Below are positions 1 through 10,500 of a stretch of DNA of 64,000 bases, piece after piece. The notes beneath the pieces were generated by a model. That model had not been told where the DNA came from. It worked only from the letters and a program-made list of their open reading frames with translations, and did no database searches. The DNA comes from an uncultured Bacteroidota bacterium (lineage in GTDB: Bacteria > Bacteroidota > Bacteroidia > B-17B0 > Aurantibacillaceae): assembly GCA_937873155.1 (NCBI GenBank), contig CALMVZ010000013.1, positions 248,001 through 312,000 of the forward strand, in the 5' to 3' direction. Position 1 is the first letter of the stretch. Every line of letters begins with the position of its first letter. A program made the translations under genes and the position numbers.

Positions 1-867
1 AAAGTTATTCGAGGCAGCGTTAAATGCCTTGGTTTGGGAGCATGTATTCCCGAATGCGGTTTTCCGGAAAGCTACGATCTTAACTGTTTGCATTATAAAG
101 CCACCTTTTGGAATTTCAAATTGTAGTTTAAACACACCGTTTTCTTCTTTGATAGAAAATAACTGACCGTAATCGCATTTATCTTTAGCTTCTCCTATTT
201 CCTGGTAAACTTTGTCATCCGGTTTAGGATTTTCAAGGCGTATAATATAAGTCAATGTGTTTTTCATCAACACTTCATTAGATTCCGTGATAAATATTTT
301 AAAGTCATTATTTACTTTTTCCCCGTCATCATACCATTCTTCAATGTTTTTACAAGGTTCACCGGAATTATAAAGTATCTTGCTTTTTGGTTTTCCATCG
401 GGATAATAGAACTCTTCCAAACCGTCTTTGATCCCTCTTTTAAAAGTTATTCTTTCCAGTATCCTGCCGGTTCTGTAAGTATAAACAGTAGAAGTACTGT
501 CAAACAACCCGTCTTTGAAATATATTTCAGAATATAATTTCCCGTCTTTATTAAACTCTTTCCATCCGCCATGCGCTTTTTTATTCCTGTACATTTGCAT
601 CGATCTTAAATTTCCGTTTTCATGGTATAAGAAAGTTGTATCTGATAAAGTATCTCTTACATAAAAGCGCCGTGACCTTAATTTTCCATTAGCAAAAAAT
701 TCTTTCGCTTCGCCGTGTTTAACACTATCAAGATAAGTGATACTTTGTTGTATCTTTTCTGTGTTCGGAAAATAAACTATTTTGACATTGGTTTTCGGTT
801 CATTCTTACAGGAAAAGAATAAGATTGAACAAAGAAAAAGGGGTCTTAGTATTTGGCCGCGAAGCAT
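1..867 (-). CDS. YwqK/MORN-like repeat lipoprotein (3' end outside window)
   Basis: The reading frame starts at 867 and is open for 289 residues to the window edge, so the C-terminus is missing. The N-terminus is a lipoprotein signal with a lipobox ending FFSC (Cys20), so it is probably anchored in a membrane. The body has repeated ~22-residue hairpins of the form YxxGKxxxxxxY (for example around NGKLRS, DGKLYS and DGKPKS), the pattern of MORN-variant/YwqK-family proteins. These were named as antitoxins, but most Bacteroidota members have no known role. It lies 7 bp downstream of a related gene on the same strand, so the two are probably co-transcribed and arose by duplication. Function unknown; family call moderately sure. 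Confidence 0.75.
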   Translation of the reverse strand, partial: MLRGQILRPLFLCSILFFSCKNEPKTNVKIVYFPNTEKIQQSITYLDSVKHGEAKEFFANGKLRSRRFYVRDTLSDTTFLYHENGNLRSMQMYRNKKAHGGWKEFNKDGKLYSEIYFKDGLFDSTSTVYTYRTGRILERITFKRGIKDGLEEFYYPDGKPKSKILYNSGEPCKNIEEWYDDGEKVNNDFKIFITESNEVLMKNTLTYIIRLENPKPDDKVYQEIGEAKDKCDYGQLFSIKEENGVFKLQFEIPKGGFIMQTVKIVAFRKTAFGNTCSQTKAFNAASNNF

Positions 868-874
868 AAGTGAT

Positions 875-1762
875 CTATTTCAGATTTTCTGTCTTTGTTA
901 CATTCCCTTTCTCATCATAGTATTTCCATTCGCCCGTTTTTTTAGGAATGGTGTTACTGGTGGCTTTTCGTATATGTTCATTTCCCTGCGCATCGTATGT
1001 TTTATTCGTGATATTACCGCTCGTATGTGTGTATTGTCCCTCCACTTTTAATGCACCGGTGTCGTAATATTCTTTATACTCGCCAAACTCAGAATCGTTT
1101 TTATAATTCATTTCCTTTATTAAAACGCCTTTGTCATTATAAGTTTTGTTAAGTCCTTCCTTCTTTCCATTGATCATTTTTCCTTCTTCCTTTGTTTTAA
1201 AATTAAGATGGAGATATTTGTAAGTACAGGTTTCGTTTTCGTCGTAGTTGGTTTGTTCTTCAACTAACTTAACAGTATCCCTCAATTTGAAAACGCCATA
1301 TCTTTTCCCGTCGCTGTATTGTCCTGTCTCTACTAAATAATAATTTCGCTCTTTTTGTTTATGATAGCGGGAGAAGGAACCATTGCATAAACTGTCTTTG
1401 ATCTGGTAGGTTAAACTATCGTACTCCCCACCGCCACGGTTTTCTTTTTCGTAGTAATAGCCCACACCGTTTTTCAGGATCTGGTAGCCATCCTGCTGCC
1501 ACATATTTATATATCGTGTCGGAGGAATTGAATTATTCTTACCTAATGGAAAATAACTTTCTGATTTTTTCTGGCCATCCTTATACCAATAGGTCCATTG
1601 GCCTGAAGGTTTACATTCTTTATCATCTTTAAGAGAGACGCAATACTTTTGTCCTTTCCATTTCATCTGACCTGAGCTGTAATACTCAATGTCATTTTCT
1701 ACTGTTTGGGCGAAATGGGAAAGAAACAAACAGCAAAGACCTGTTGCTAAAAAATTCTTCAT
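875..1762 (-). CDS. Secreted YwqK/MORN-variant repeat protein
   Basis: A 295-residue protein with an N-terminal signal peptide (about residues 1-19, ending near FAQT) and no lipobox. The rest is a series of beta-hairpin repeats with YYxxGQMKWKG, YWYKDGQKKSE, TYNDKGVLIKE and YYDTGALKVEG motifs, typical of MORN-variant/YwqK proteins. It is followed after 7 bp by the lipoprotein paralogue on the same strand, forming a likely two-gene operon. There is no toxin-like neighbour, so an antitoxin role is not supported here. It is probably a periplasmic or surface protein whose partner is unknown. Confidence 0.75.
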   Translation of the reverse strand: MKNFLATGLCCLFLSHFAQTVENDIEYYSSGQMKWKGQKYCVSLKDDKECKPSGQWTYWYKDGQKKSESYFPLGKNNSIPPTRYINMWQQDGYQILKNGVGYYYEKENRGGGEYDSLTYQIKDSLCNGSFSRYHKQKERNYYLVETGQYSDGKRYGVFKLRDTVKLVEEQTNYDENETCTYKYLHLNFKTKEEGKMINGKKEGLNKTYNDKGVLIKEMNYKNDSEFGEYKEYYDTGALKVEGQYTHTSGNITNKTYDAQGNEHIRKATSNTIPKKTGEWKYYDEKGNVTKTENLK

Positions 1763-1785
1763 GATTAAAAATACAGAAAATATTT

Positions 1786-3417
1786 TTAATGCACTATGCT
1801 AAATTTGAGGGTTTGGTTTGAGTTTTCAGACAGAACATTCACAAAATAAATACCGGCCATTAAATTTTGGGTTTCTATTTGTAAAGATTCCTCGTCCTTT
1901 ATAGCATATAGTATTAACTCTCTGCCGTTCATATCAAAGATCTTAACAGTTGAATTAGCCAACACGTTTGTAATTATGAGATGTGACGAAGCAGGGTTAG
2001 GATAGAGAGAGAACATTTGCACCTCGTTTATTGATTGATGTATACCGGATGGTGGTGTAAACAATTTAGAAAGAAAAAGATCAGAGCTTCCGTTGTTGTT
2101 TAAAGTGTTAGAATTGAAATTTATGGTAGCGCTGTTGTAAAAACCTGCTGCCAAAACATGATAGAACTGATCGGCAGCTATATCATTGATGCCATCATCG
2201 TTTATTCCTCCCTGATTCTCTGCCCAAATTGCAGTACCTGCTGAATTGAATTTAGCCACAAAACCATCACCAACACCATTACAGGTTAAAGTATAGGTGT
2301 CGAATGTTATCGAAGAGCTGTGAATGTGCCCGCCAATGAAAACATTACCTCCGGCGTCGCAAACTATACCATAGGGTATGTCGTCTAAATTTCCTCCAAA
2401 AGTTCTCGACCATATTTCATTACCGGAAGAATTGTAGTTTACCACGAAAACATCAGCGCTGGCTACACTTGCATTAGTAAATGTTGTTGAACCGAAACTG
2501 ATAGTTGTACTTTTGAATTGCCCTGTAACATATAATGTTCCAAAATCATACTTGATACTTGTCCCAGCATCATCAAAATTGCCGCCTTCACTTTTTGCCC
2601 ATAATTCATTTCCTAAAGCATCATAACGTATAACAAAAAAATCACCCATTCCGTTATTAGTTAAAGTATAGGTACCAAACGTTAGCTGCGGACTTTTAAA
2701 ACTTCCTGTAACGTAAATATCATTCGTATTTGAAATAGAAATATCGTAACCGATATCCAAACCGACATCTCCGAATCCTTTTGCCCATAATTCATTACCG
2801 TTATTGTCGTATTTCGCAGTAAATACATCACCGCCGCCATTACAAGTCAAAGTTCCTGAACCGAAATTAATAAGGTTGCTTTGGAACTGACCTGTCACAA
2901 AAACATTGCTGCCATCGGTAGTTATGCCAAAAGGTTCTTCAATCATATTATCGCCAAAACTTTTCGCCCACATCACGTTTCCATTAGGATCGTATTTAAC
3001 AACGAAAACATCTGTTCCGCCAATGTTAGTCAAAGTAAATGTCCCTATGGTTAAAGTATTGCTGGTGTAGTAACCTGTTACAAAAACATTTCCTGCATTA
3101 TCACACGCTACGGAATTAGTTACATCGTCAAATGCACCTCCGATACATTGCGCCCATAAAAAATTGCCATTATTATCATGTTTTGAAATATAAGCATCGT
3201 AATTACCGGCGTTAACCAGGACAGTACTGCTAAACGTTAGATTAGAGCCAAAGAAATAGCCTGTTGTAAAGACATTACCGGCATTATCAGTTGCAACAGA
3301 CGAACCATTATCAGTAGTTGTGCAGGTTCCGCTCTGCGCCCATTGCCATGAGGGAGATGGCTGAGCGTGTGAAAAGAGAAAGCCTAAGAGTATAAAGACA
3401 AATAGTAATGTTCTCAC
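1786..3417 (-). CDS. SBBP beta-propeller protein with T9SS type A sorting domain
   Basis: A 543-residue secreted protein. A signal peptide (about 1-18, ending SHAQ) is followed by about eight repeats of ~48 residues with the signature DxxGNxxxTGxF...FVxKYDxxGNxxWAKxxGG, the SBBP (seven-bladed propeller) repeat. The last ~75 residues contain the T9SS type A sorting domain (YPNPASSHLIIT, then VKIFDMNGRE and MAGIYFVNV), so it should cross the outer membrane through the type IX system and become surface-attached or released. A full paralogue lies at 41145-42809. It is upstream of, and co-directional with, the YwqK-like pair (23 bp gap). Binding target unknown. Confidence 0.88.
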   Translation of the reverse strand: MRTLLFVFILLGFLFSHAQPSPSWQWAQSGTCTTTDNGSSVATDNAGNVFTTGYFFGSNLTFSSTVLVNAGNYDAYISKHDNNGNFLWAQCIGGAFDDVTNSVACDNAGNVFVTGYYTSNTLTIGTFTLTNIGGTDVFVVKYDPNGNVMWAKSFGDNMIEEPFGITTDGSNVFVTGQFQSNLINFGSGTLTCNGGGDVFTAKYDNNGNELWAKGFGDVGLDIGYDISISNTNDIYVTGSFKSPQLTFGTYTLTNNGMGDFFVIRYDALGNELWAKSEGGNFDDAGTSIKYDFGTLYVTGQFKSTTISFGSTTFTNASVASADVFVVNYNSSGNEIWSRTFGGNLDDIPYGIVCDAGGNVFIGGHIHSSSITFDTYTLTCNGVGDGFVAKFNSAGTAIWAENQGGINDDGINDIAADQFYHVLAAGFYNSATINFNSNTLNNNGSSDLFLSKLFTPPSGIHQSINEVQMFSLYPNPASSHLIITNVLANSTVKIFDMNGRELILYAIKDEESLQIETQNLMAGIYFVNVLSENSNQTLKFSIVH

Positions 3418-3470
3418 AACCTAAAATTAAGAATAAGCAACACTAAATCCTAACTCCTCTATCCAGGATC

Positions 3471-4502
3471 CTAATAACTGGTGATTGATTTAATGAAAGA
3501 TTTCCCTTTTTCGCCTGTATAAACCAAAGAGATCTCCCATGCACCACGGCTGCGTGTATAATTCTTCAGATACGATGTGTTAAGGTCATAGCTGAAACGT
3601 AATGCATAACTATCCTGTTTCACGCCTAAATGAAATACCACAGCATCTTTGTAACGCCAGTCGAATCCGCCAATTACTTTCCAATTAACCGTTTTCACAC
3701 TGAAGTCGTCAGCTAAACTGTAAGTCATTAACATACCAACATTCACCTCGTAAGCTTTAGCCTGGTTAGCATAATAGAAGCGTGGTGTCATGATGAATTT
3801 TTCATGTGCCTCAAAATCGCAGCCGCCATTCACAATGAATTTAAATGGAATACGGTCAACAGTTCCTACGAATGAAGTATTCGAGCGGGTTAAATGCGCC
3901 ATCGAGAAACCTACAAACGGATGTGCTTTTTTGCCTTTCTCCAAATACTTATAATATAAACCAAAGTTCGCATCAAAGCGGGTTATGTTAAGCTTATTTT
4001 CTTTTTCACCGCTTGAAATACTCTCATCAAAGCTTCCTCCGTTATTATACGGATTGTACTGTACATCATAAGTTATATCGTTATTGAATGCTTTATAGAA
4101 CAAACCTAATTGCAAACCGGTAGTTAAATAATGAACCCCGTTCGCTTTCTTGTCTAAAATATTATAAGCACCCGATAGCATGAAACCTGTAGTATTAAAG
4201 TTACCCGGTCCTGTTCTGTTGTTGATGAAATACGCGCCGAATCCTACTTTCTTATCTTTAATAGTATAAGGCATATCGTAAGCAAGGTAAGTGGTAAAGA
4301 ATGGCTTTACACCAAAGGCGCGCCATTGCGAACGTGAATCCACATACACTTTGTAATCACCTTTTTCATCACCGTACATGCCGGTTAGGGCAGGGTTCAG
4401 GTACAGTGTACCTACATCATATTGTGAAATGTGAAAATCCTGGGCTTTCAAAACGCTTCCTGTTAAAACGAAAGCTGTGATATATGTTATATACTTTTTC
4501 AT
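3471..4502 (-). CDS. PorP/SprF family T9SS outer-membrane protein
   Basis: A 343-residue beta-barrel protein with a signal peptide (1-20, ending VLKAQ) and the family opening DFHISQYDVGTLYLNPALTGM. Further PorP/SprF signatures are the RSQWRAFG and FGAYFINNRTGPGN regions. Family members sit in the outer membrane; SprF is needed for SprB export, and PorP/SprF paralogues usually sit next to a gene for a large adhesin with a type B sorting domain. That is the case here: the gene follows the 3548-residue adhesin by 20 bp on the same strand. It is probably the dedicated partner for export or surface attachment of that adhesin. Confidence 0.92.
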   Translation of the reverse strand: MKKYITYITAFVLTGSVLKAQDFHISQYDVGTLYLNPALTGMYGDEKGDYKVYVDSRSQWRAFGVKPFFTTYLAYDMPYTIKDKKVGFGAYFINNRTGPGNFNTTGFMLSGAYNILDKKANGVHYLTTGLQLGLFYKAFNNDITYDVQYNPYNNGGSFDESISSGEKENKLNITRFDANFGLYYKYLEKGKKAHPFVGFSMAHLTRSNTSFVGTVDRIPFKFIVNGGCDFEAHEKFIMTPRFYYANQAKAYEVNVGMLMTYSLADDFSVKTVNWKVIGGFDWRYKDAVVFHLGVKQDSYALRFSYDLNTSYLKNYTRSRGAWEISLVYTGEKGKSFIKSITSY

Positions 4503-4522
4503 AGTCTTTTTGTTTTAAAGGT

Positions 4523-7500
4523 TTAACGTGATAAAATTACTTCGCCCGACATTCGAACTTCTTTTCCGTCCACGACTTCCCCTGTCAGTGTCCAGAGATA
4601 ACGGCCCGCGGTCTGCGGCGCACTCTTGAATGTTCCGTCCCAGCCGGTGCTTTGGACGTCGGATTTGAATATCTGGTTACCCCATTCATTAAAGATGCGG
4701 AACTCCATTGTTTTGAACGGACCACCTTTTACGAATAGAATATCGTTCTTACCATCACCATTCGGAGTAAATCCGGAAGGAACAGCAGGATTAGTCACAA
4801 TAGGATCATCATCAGAACAAGCAACCACACGTACTGTATCTCTGTGAGAAGCCACACAGCCTGAATCAGAAGTAACAGTCAATGTTACTATGTAAGTTCC
4901 TGTATCACTATAAGTATGATTAGGATTAGTTAATGCAGAGAATGTTGTATCTCCGAAATCCCAGCCCCATCCGGTAACATTCGGTGTAGTACTTGATGTA
5001 CTTGTGAACATCACTGAATCCTTGCACAATGGCTGGAAGGTGAATGTTGTGAACGGATTCGGATTGATGAATACATTTTTCACAATGGAATCTTTACAAC
5101 CACCCGAATTCGTTACTACTAAACTAACGGTCTGGTTACCTGTAGCAGTGAAAGTAGTACTCGCGCTTTGTGTTGTATAAGTATTCGCTCCTTGTGTCCA
5201 CAACCATGTTACAGGACTTCCTGTCGACATATCAGTAAATGTTGTTACAGTGTTAACACATTTGCTTGTTGAAACAAAGTTGGCGAGTGGTTTAGCCTGG
5301 TAGGTAACAACTACTGTATCTACAACCGCATTACATCCGCCATTATTTGTAGACGTTAAAATTAAGGTTACACTTCCCGCGGTTGTATCTGCAGAACTTG
5401 GTTGGTATACCGGATTCAACACGGTATTATTAGGACTGAATGAACCGCTTCCTAAAGTTGTCCATGTTCCTGTACCGGTTGATGAATAACCGTTAAGGTT
5501 TGCATCAGGAGAACTCTTACAACGGAAGACATTAGCTCCTGCTGCAACTAAAGGAGCAGGTGTGAAGTTGATGAGTAATGTATCTGTTACCGCGTTACAA
5601 TTTCCGTTTCCGGTTGTAGTTAAGTAAATGATCACACTTCCTGCAGTTGTATCTGCATTGCTGGGAATGTATGTTGTTCCTAGAGATGTATTATTAGGTG
5701 AGAATGTTCCCGTACCGGTTGTCGACCATTGTCCGCCGGATGCAACGGTTACAGAACCATTGAGAGCAACCGTAGCATTGTTTGCACAAAGTATCTGGTC
5801 TGTTCCGGCTGCTGATGTTGGTCCAGGTGTTATGGTTAAGGTCATTACGTCAGTTACCGCGTTACAACCTCCGTTGTTTGTTGTTGTCAATGTAAATGTA
5901 ACAACCCCGGTGGTCAGATCAGAAGCGCTTGGAATGTAATTACCATTGATCGTATTCGGTGAGAAAGTTCCTGTTCCGCTTGATGTCCAGGTTCCGGAAG
6001 AAGTACTTGAAAGACCATTCAGAGTCACACTCGAATTATTGGCACAAACCATTTGACTAGGTCCTGCTGTTACTGTAGGAATGCTGCTGAACGTTAGTAG
6101 TAAAGTATCAGTTACCGCATTACATGCTCCGTTACCTGTTGATGTATATACTATAAGCACACTTCCTGCTGTTGTATCAGCTGTACTGGGAATATAAGTA
6201 GGATTAGGAATTGTGTTATTCGGATTGAATGTTCCTGAACCTAAAGTGGTCCATGTACCTGTTCCTGTAGAAGAATATCCATTCAGTAAAGCATTAGGAT
6301 TATTTCGGCAAACAGAAACATTCGGTGCATTTACCAATGGAGCAGGAGTGAAGTTGACCACTAAACTATCAATACTGGCGAAACAACTTCCGTTTCCTGT
6401 TGTTGTTAAATAGATCGTTACACTTCCGGCAGTGGTATCTGCATTGCTTGGAATGTAATTTGTATTTAACGATGTGTTGTTCGGTGAGAATGTTCCTGTA
6501 CCATTCGATGACCATTGCCCGCCTGTAGCTATTGTAACAGAACCACCAAGAGCAACAGTTGCGTTATTCGCACAAACACTTAGATCACTTCCGGCATTAG
6601 CTGTCGGGCCGGGAGTAATGTTAACTGTCATTTGTGCTGTGATAGGTAAACAGGTTCCGTTATTTCCTGAGGTTACTGTTAATACTACAAAACCGGCGGA
6701 GATATCACTTGCACTTGGAACGTAAGTACCTGTTAATGCATTCGGACTAAATGATCCGCTTCCTGAAGTTGTCCATGTTCCAACACCTGTTGTACAAGTA
6801 CCGTTCAATGCAACAGCTGGATTATTAGAACAAACTGTTTGACTTGCACCTGCAGTAATTGTAATTGTGGATGTATAGATCAGCTGAATGGTATCTGTAA
6901 CTGCATTACAGTTTCCGTTATTGGTCGAAGTAATGATCATGGTTACACTACCTGCTGTTGTATCAGCAGTACTTGATAAATAAGTCGGATTCAGGATCGT
7001 ATTACTTGGTGTATAAGTTCCTGTTCCTAAAGAGGTCCATGTCACAGAACCTGTAGTTGAAGTTGCGTTTAAGTTAGCATTAGGATTATTTTTACAAACG
7101 TATTGTAAGTTTGGTCCGCCGTTTACAACGGGGGAAGGAGTAATATTGATGATCATCGTATCACTAACCGGATTACAATTTCCATTTCCTGTTGTTGTGT
7201 AAATGATAGCAACTGTTCCCGCAGAAATGTCACCTGCACTTGGTATGTATTGTGGATTTGGAATTGTATTACTTGGAGTAAATGTTCCTGTTCCGCTTGA
7301 TGACCAAATTCCACCGGAAGCAACGGTAACGGTTCCTCCTAATGAAATGGTAGCATTGTTAGCACAAACCGATTGATCTGTTCCGGCATTTGAAGTCGGA
7401 GCGGGTGTGATGCTCACTGTCATTGTCGCAGTTACAGCAGGACAACCTCCATTGTTAGTTGAAGTAAGAGTGAATGATGCCATACCTGCGGAAACCTCAG

Positions 7501-10500
7501 AAGCAGTAGGTACATATGTTCCGGTTAAGGCATTTGGCGAGAAAGTTCCTGTACTGCCTGATGTCCATGTTCCTGAACCTGTAGATGAAGTTCCGTTCAA
7601 TGAAATGGTGTTATTGTTAGCACAAACTACAGGAGAAGAACCAGTACTTAAAATAGCAGGGCTGCTCACCGTTACAGAGATCGTTCCAACAGGTCCGTTA
7701 CAACCACCGGCAGTTGCGAATACAGAATAGGTTCCGGCTTCCAGTGTTGTTACACCCGGTATGCTGGGATTCTGGGTTGAAGAAGTAAATGAATTTGGTC
7801 CTGTCCAACTATATGTTGCGCCCGGAATATTACTTGCAGTTAAGTTAAGAGTGCCGCCGATACATAATGGAGTATTAGCACCTGCAGTCGGAGCATTAGG
7901 CGCCGGATTAATAGTTACTGTTGTTAATCCGGCAGGACTATTACAACCTGCTACATTAGCATAAACAGAATACACACCTGCAGCTAATGTGCTTGCACTG
8001 GCTATAGTTGGGTTTTGAACACTTGATGTAAATGTATTCGGGCCTGTCCAGCTATATGTTGCACCGGCAACTGTACTCGCAGTTAAACTTAAAGTTTGGA
8101 AAGCACAGATCGGTGTGTTGTTAGCTGCAGTAGGTGAGGGAGGGATCGGGCTTACTGTTGCGCCTATTGTTGCATCAGGTCCGGTACAACCCGCAACTGT
8201 TACATTTAATGTATAGATACCATTCGCTAAAGCTGTTGCTCCTGGTATGGTTGGATTTTGAACGTTGGAAGTAAATGAATTTGGACCGCTCCAGTTATAG
8301 GTTGCACCCGGAATTGTATTAGCGCTGAAACTTAAAGTTGATCCGATACAAATAGGTGAGTTGTTAGTTGGAGTTGGTGCAGCAGGAATATCATTCACAG
8401 TTACACTCACAGTTCCGAAAGGCCCGGTACATCCTGCAACAGTAACATTTACCGAATAAATCCCTGTGGCTAATGTTGAAGCGCCGGCAATTGTCGGGTT
8501 CTGTACGTTATCAGTAAATGTATTTGGTCCTGTCCAGTTATAAGTTGCACCTGCAATGTTGCTTGCAGTTAAACTAATTGTAGATCCAGCGCAAAGCGGA
8601 GAGTTACTACCCGCAGCAGGAGCAGCAGGAGTCGGATTCACAATTACAGAAATTGTAGAACTTGCACTTCCGCAACCCATCACAGAAACTAAAACACTAT
8701 ATGTACCGGCCATCGCGGGAGTAACAGGAGCTAATGTCGGATTTTGAACTGATGACGTGAAACTATTTGGCCCGCTCCAGCTGTAAGTTGCACCCGAAAC
8801 GCTGGCTGATGTCAAACTTAATGTTTGTCCGATACAAGAAGGATTGGTCGCTGTTAAACTTGGTGATCCCGGAATTCCATAAACAGTAACACTGAATGTA
8901 CCGTCAGGTCCGGTACAGCCCGCAACCGTTGCATTAACGGAATATACACCCGTTGCTAAAGTAGAAGCACCCGGTATACTTGTATTTTGTGTAGATGCTG
9001 TGAAACTATTTGGCCCTGTCCAGTTATAAGTTGCACCTGCAATATTACTTGCAGTTAAATTGATTGTAGATCCTGCACAAAGTGTAGCAGTACCACCGGC
9101 CGTTGGAGCAGCAGGAGCAGGATTTACAGTTACTGTAGTTAAGCCTGCAGGACTATTACATCCTAATACATTCACATATGCAGAGTAAACACCCGCCGCT
9201 AACGTAGAAGCATTGGTTATAGTTGGATTCTGAATGTTCGAAGTAAATGTATTCGGCCCTGTCCAGCTATAAGTCGCGCCTGCAACAGTACCAACACTTA
9301 AACTTATCGTTTGCAATGCACAAATAGGAGAGTTGTTAGATGCTGAAGGAGCAGCAGGGACCGGATTAACTGTTACGTTGATCAATGCAACAGGCCCGAT
9401 ACAACCACCAACATTTGCGAATACAGAGTAAGTTCCGTTACCTGCCATTGTAATGGAAGGAATGGTTGGATTTTGTAATGAAGATGAGAATGTATTTGGC
9501 CCGCTCCACGAATAAGTAGCGCCCGCAATTGTATTTGCAGTTAAACTTAAAGTTTGTCCTGCACATATTGGTGAGTTACTGTTAGGAACAACATTCGGTG
9601 CGTCGTTTACAGCAACACTTGTTGTGCCGGCAGGTCCTGTACAACCTGCAACGGTAACACTAACGGAGTACATCCCTGCGGCTAATGTAGATGCACCCGG
9701 GATACTTGGATTCTGAGTATTTGAAGTGAATGTATTCGGCCCGGTCCAGTTATAAGTTGCACCGGCGATATTACTTGCTGTTAAATTAATTGTTGAACCC
9801 GTGCAAAGTGGCGAGTTGCTTCCTGCAACAGGAGCCGCAGGAGTTGGATTTACGATAACAGAGATCGTAGAACTTCCGCTTCCGCAACCCATCACACTTA
9901 CAACAACACTATATGTTCCCGCCATACCTGCTGTTACACCGGTAATAGTCGGATTTTGTACTGAAGAAGTAAATCCACCCGGACCTGTCCAGCTGTATGT
10001 TGCACCTGCAATAGTTTGTGCAGTTAAGAACATGGTTTGTCCGATGCAAGCCGGGTTAGTCGCTGTTAATGTAGGAGAGCTCGGCACATCATAAACTGTT
10101 ACACTTACAGTTCCGGCAGGGCCGGGACAACCGGCAACAGTAGCAAAAACAGAGTAGACACCGGTTGCTAAAGATGTCGCTCCGACAATTGTTGGATTTT
10201 GAATACCGGAAGAAAAACTATTTGGTCCGCTCCAGCTATAAGTTGCGCCCGGAATATTACTGGCAGTTAAATTGATGTTCGATCCTGCGCAAAGAGTTGG
10301 AGTACCACCTGCCGTTGGAGCAGGAGGAGCAGGATTAACAGTCACACTTGTTGTACTGATAGGGCTGTTACAACCTGCAACATTTACTGTTACTGTATAA
10401 TTTCCACTCGCTAAAGTAGAAGCGTTTGTTATTGTAGGGTTTTGAATATTAGATGTAAATGAATTTGGTCCTGTCCAGCTATATGTAGCACCTGCAACGG

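Noticed and set aside
782-1051. An 89-codon plus-strand gene
   Set aside because: It overlaps the start and end of two well-supported minus-strand YwqK-like genes and has no family character.
1-1762. A toxin-antitoxin pair from the YwqK antitoxin label
   Set aside because: Both proteins are exported and are repeats of each other; no toxin-like gene is adjacent, so the label is not evidence of a toxin system.
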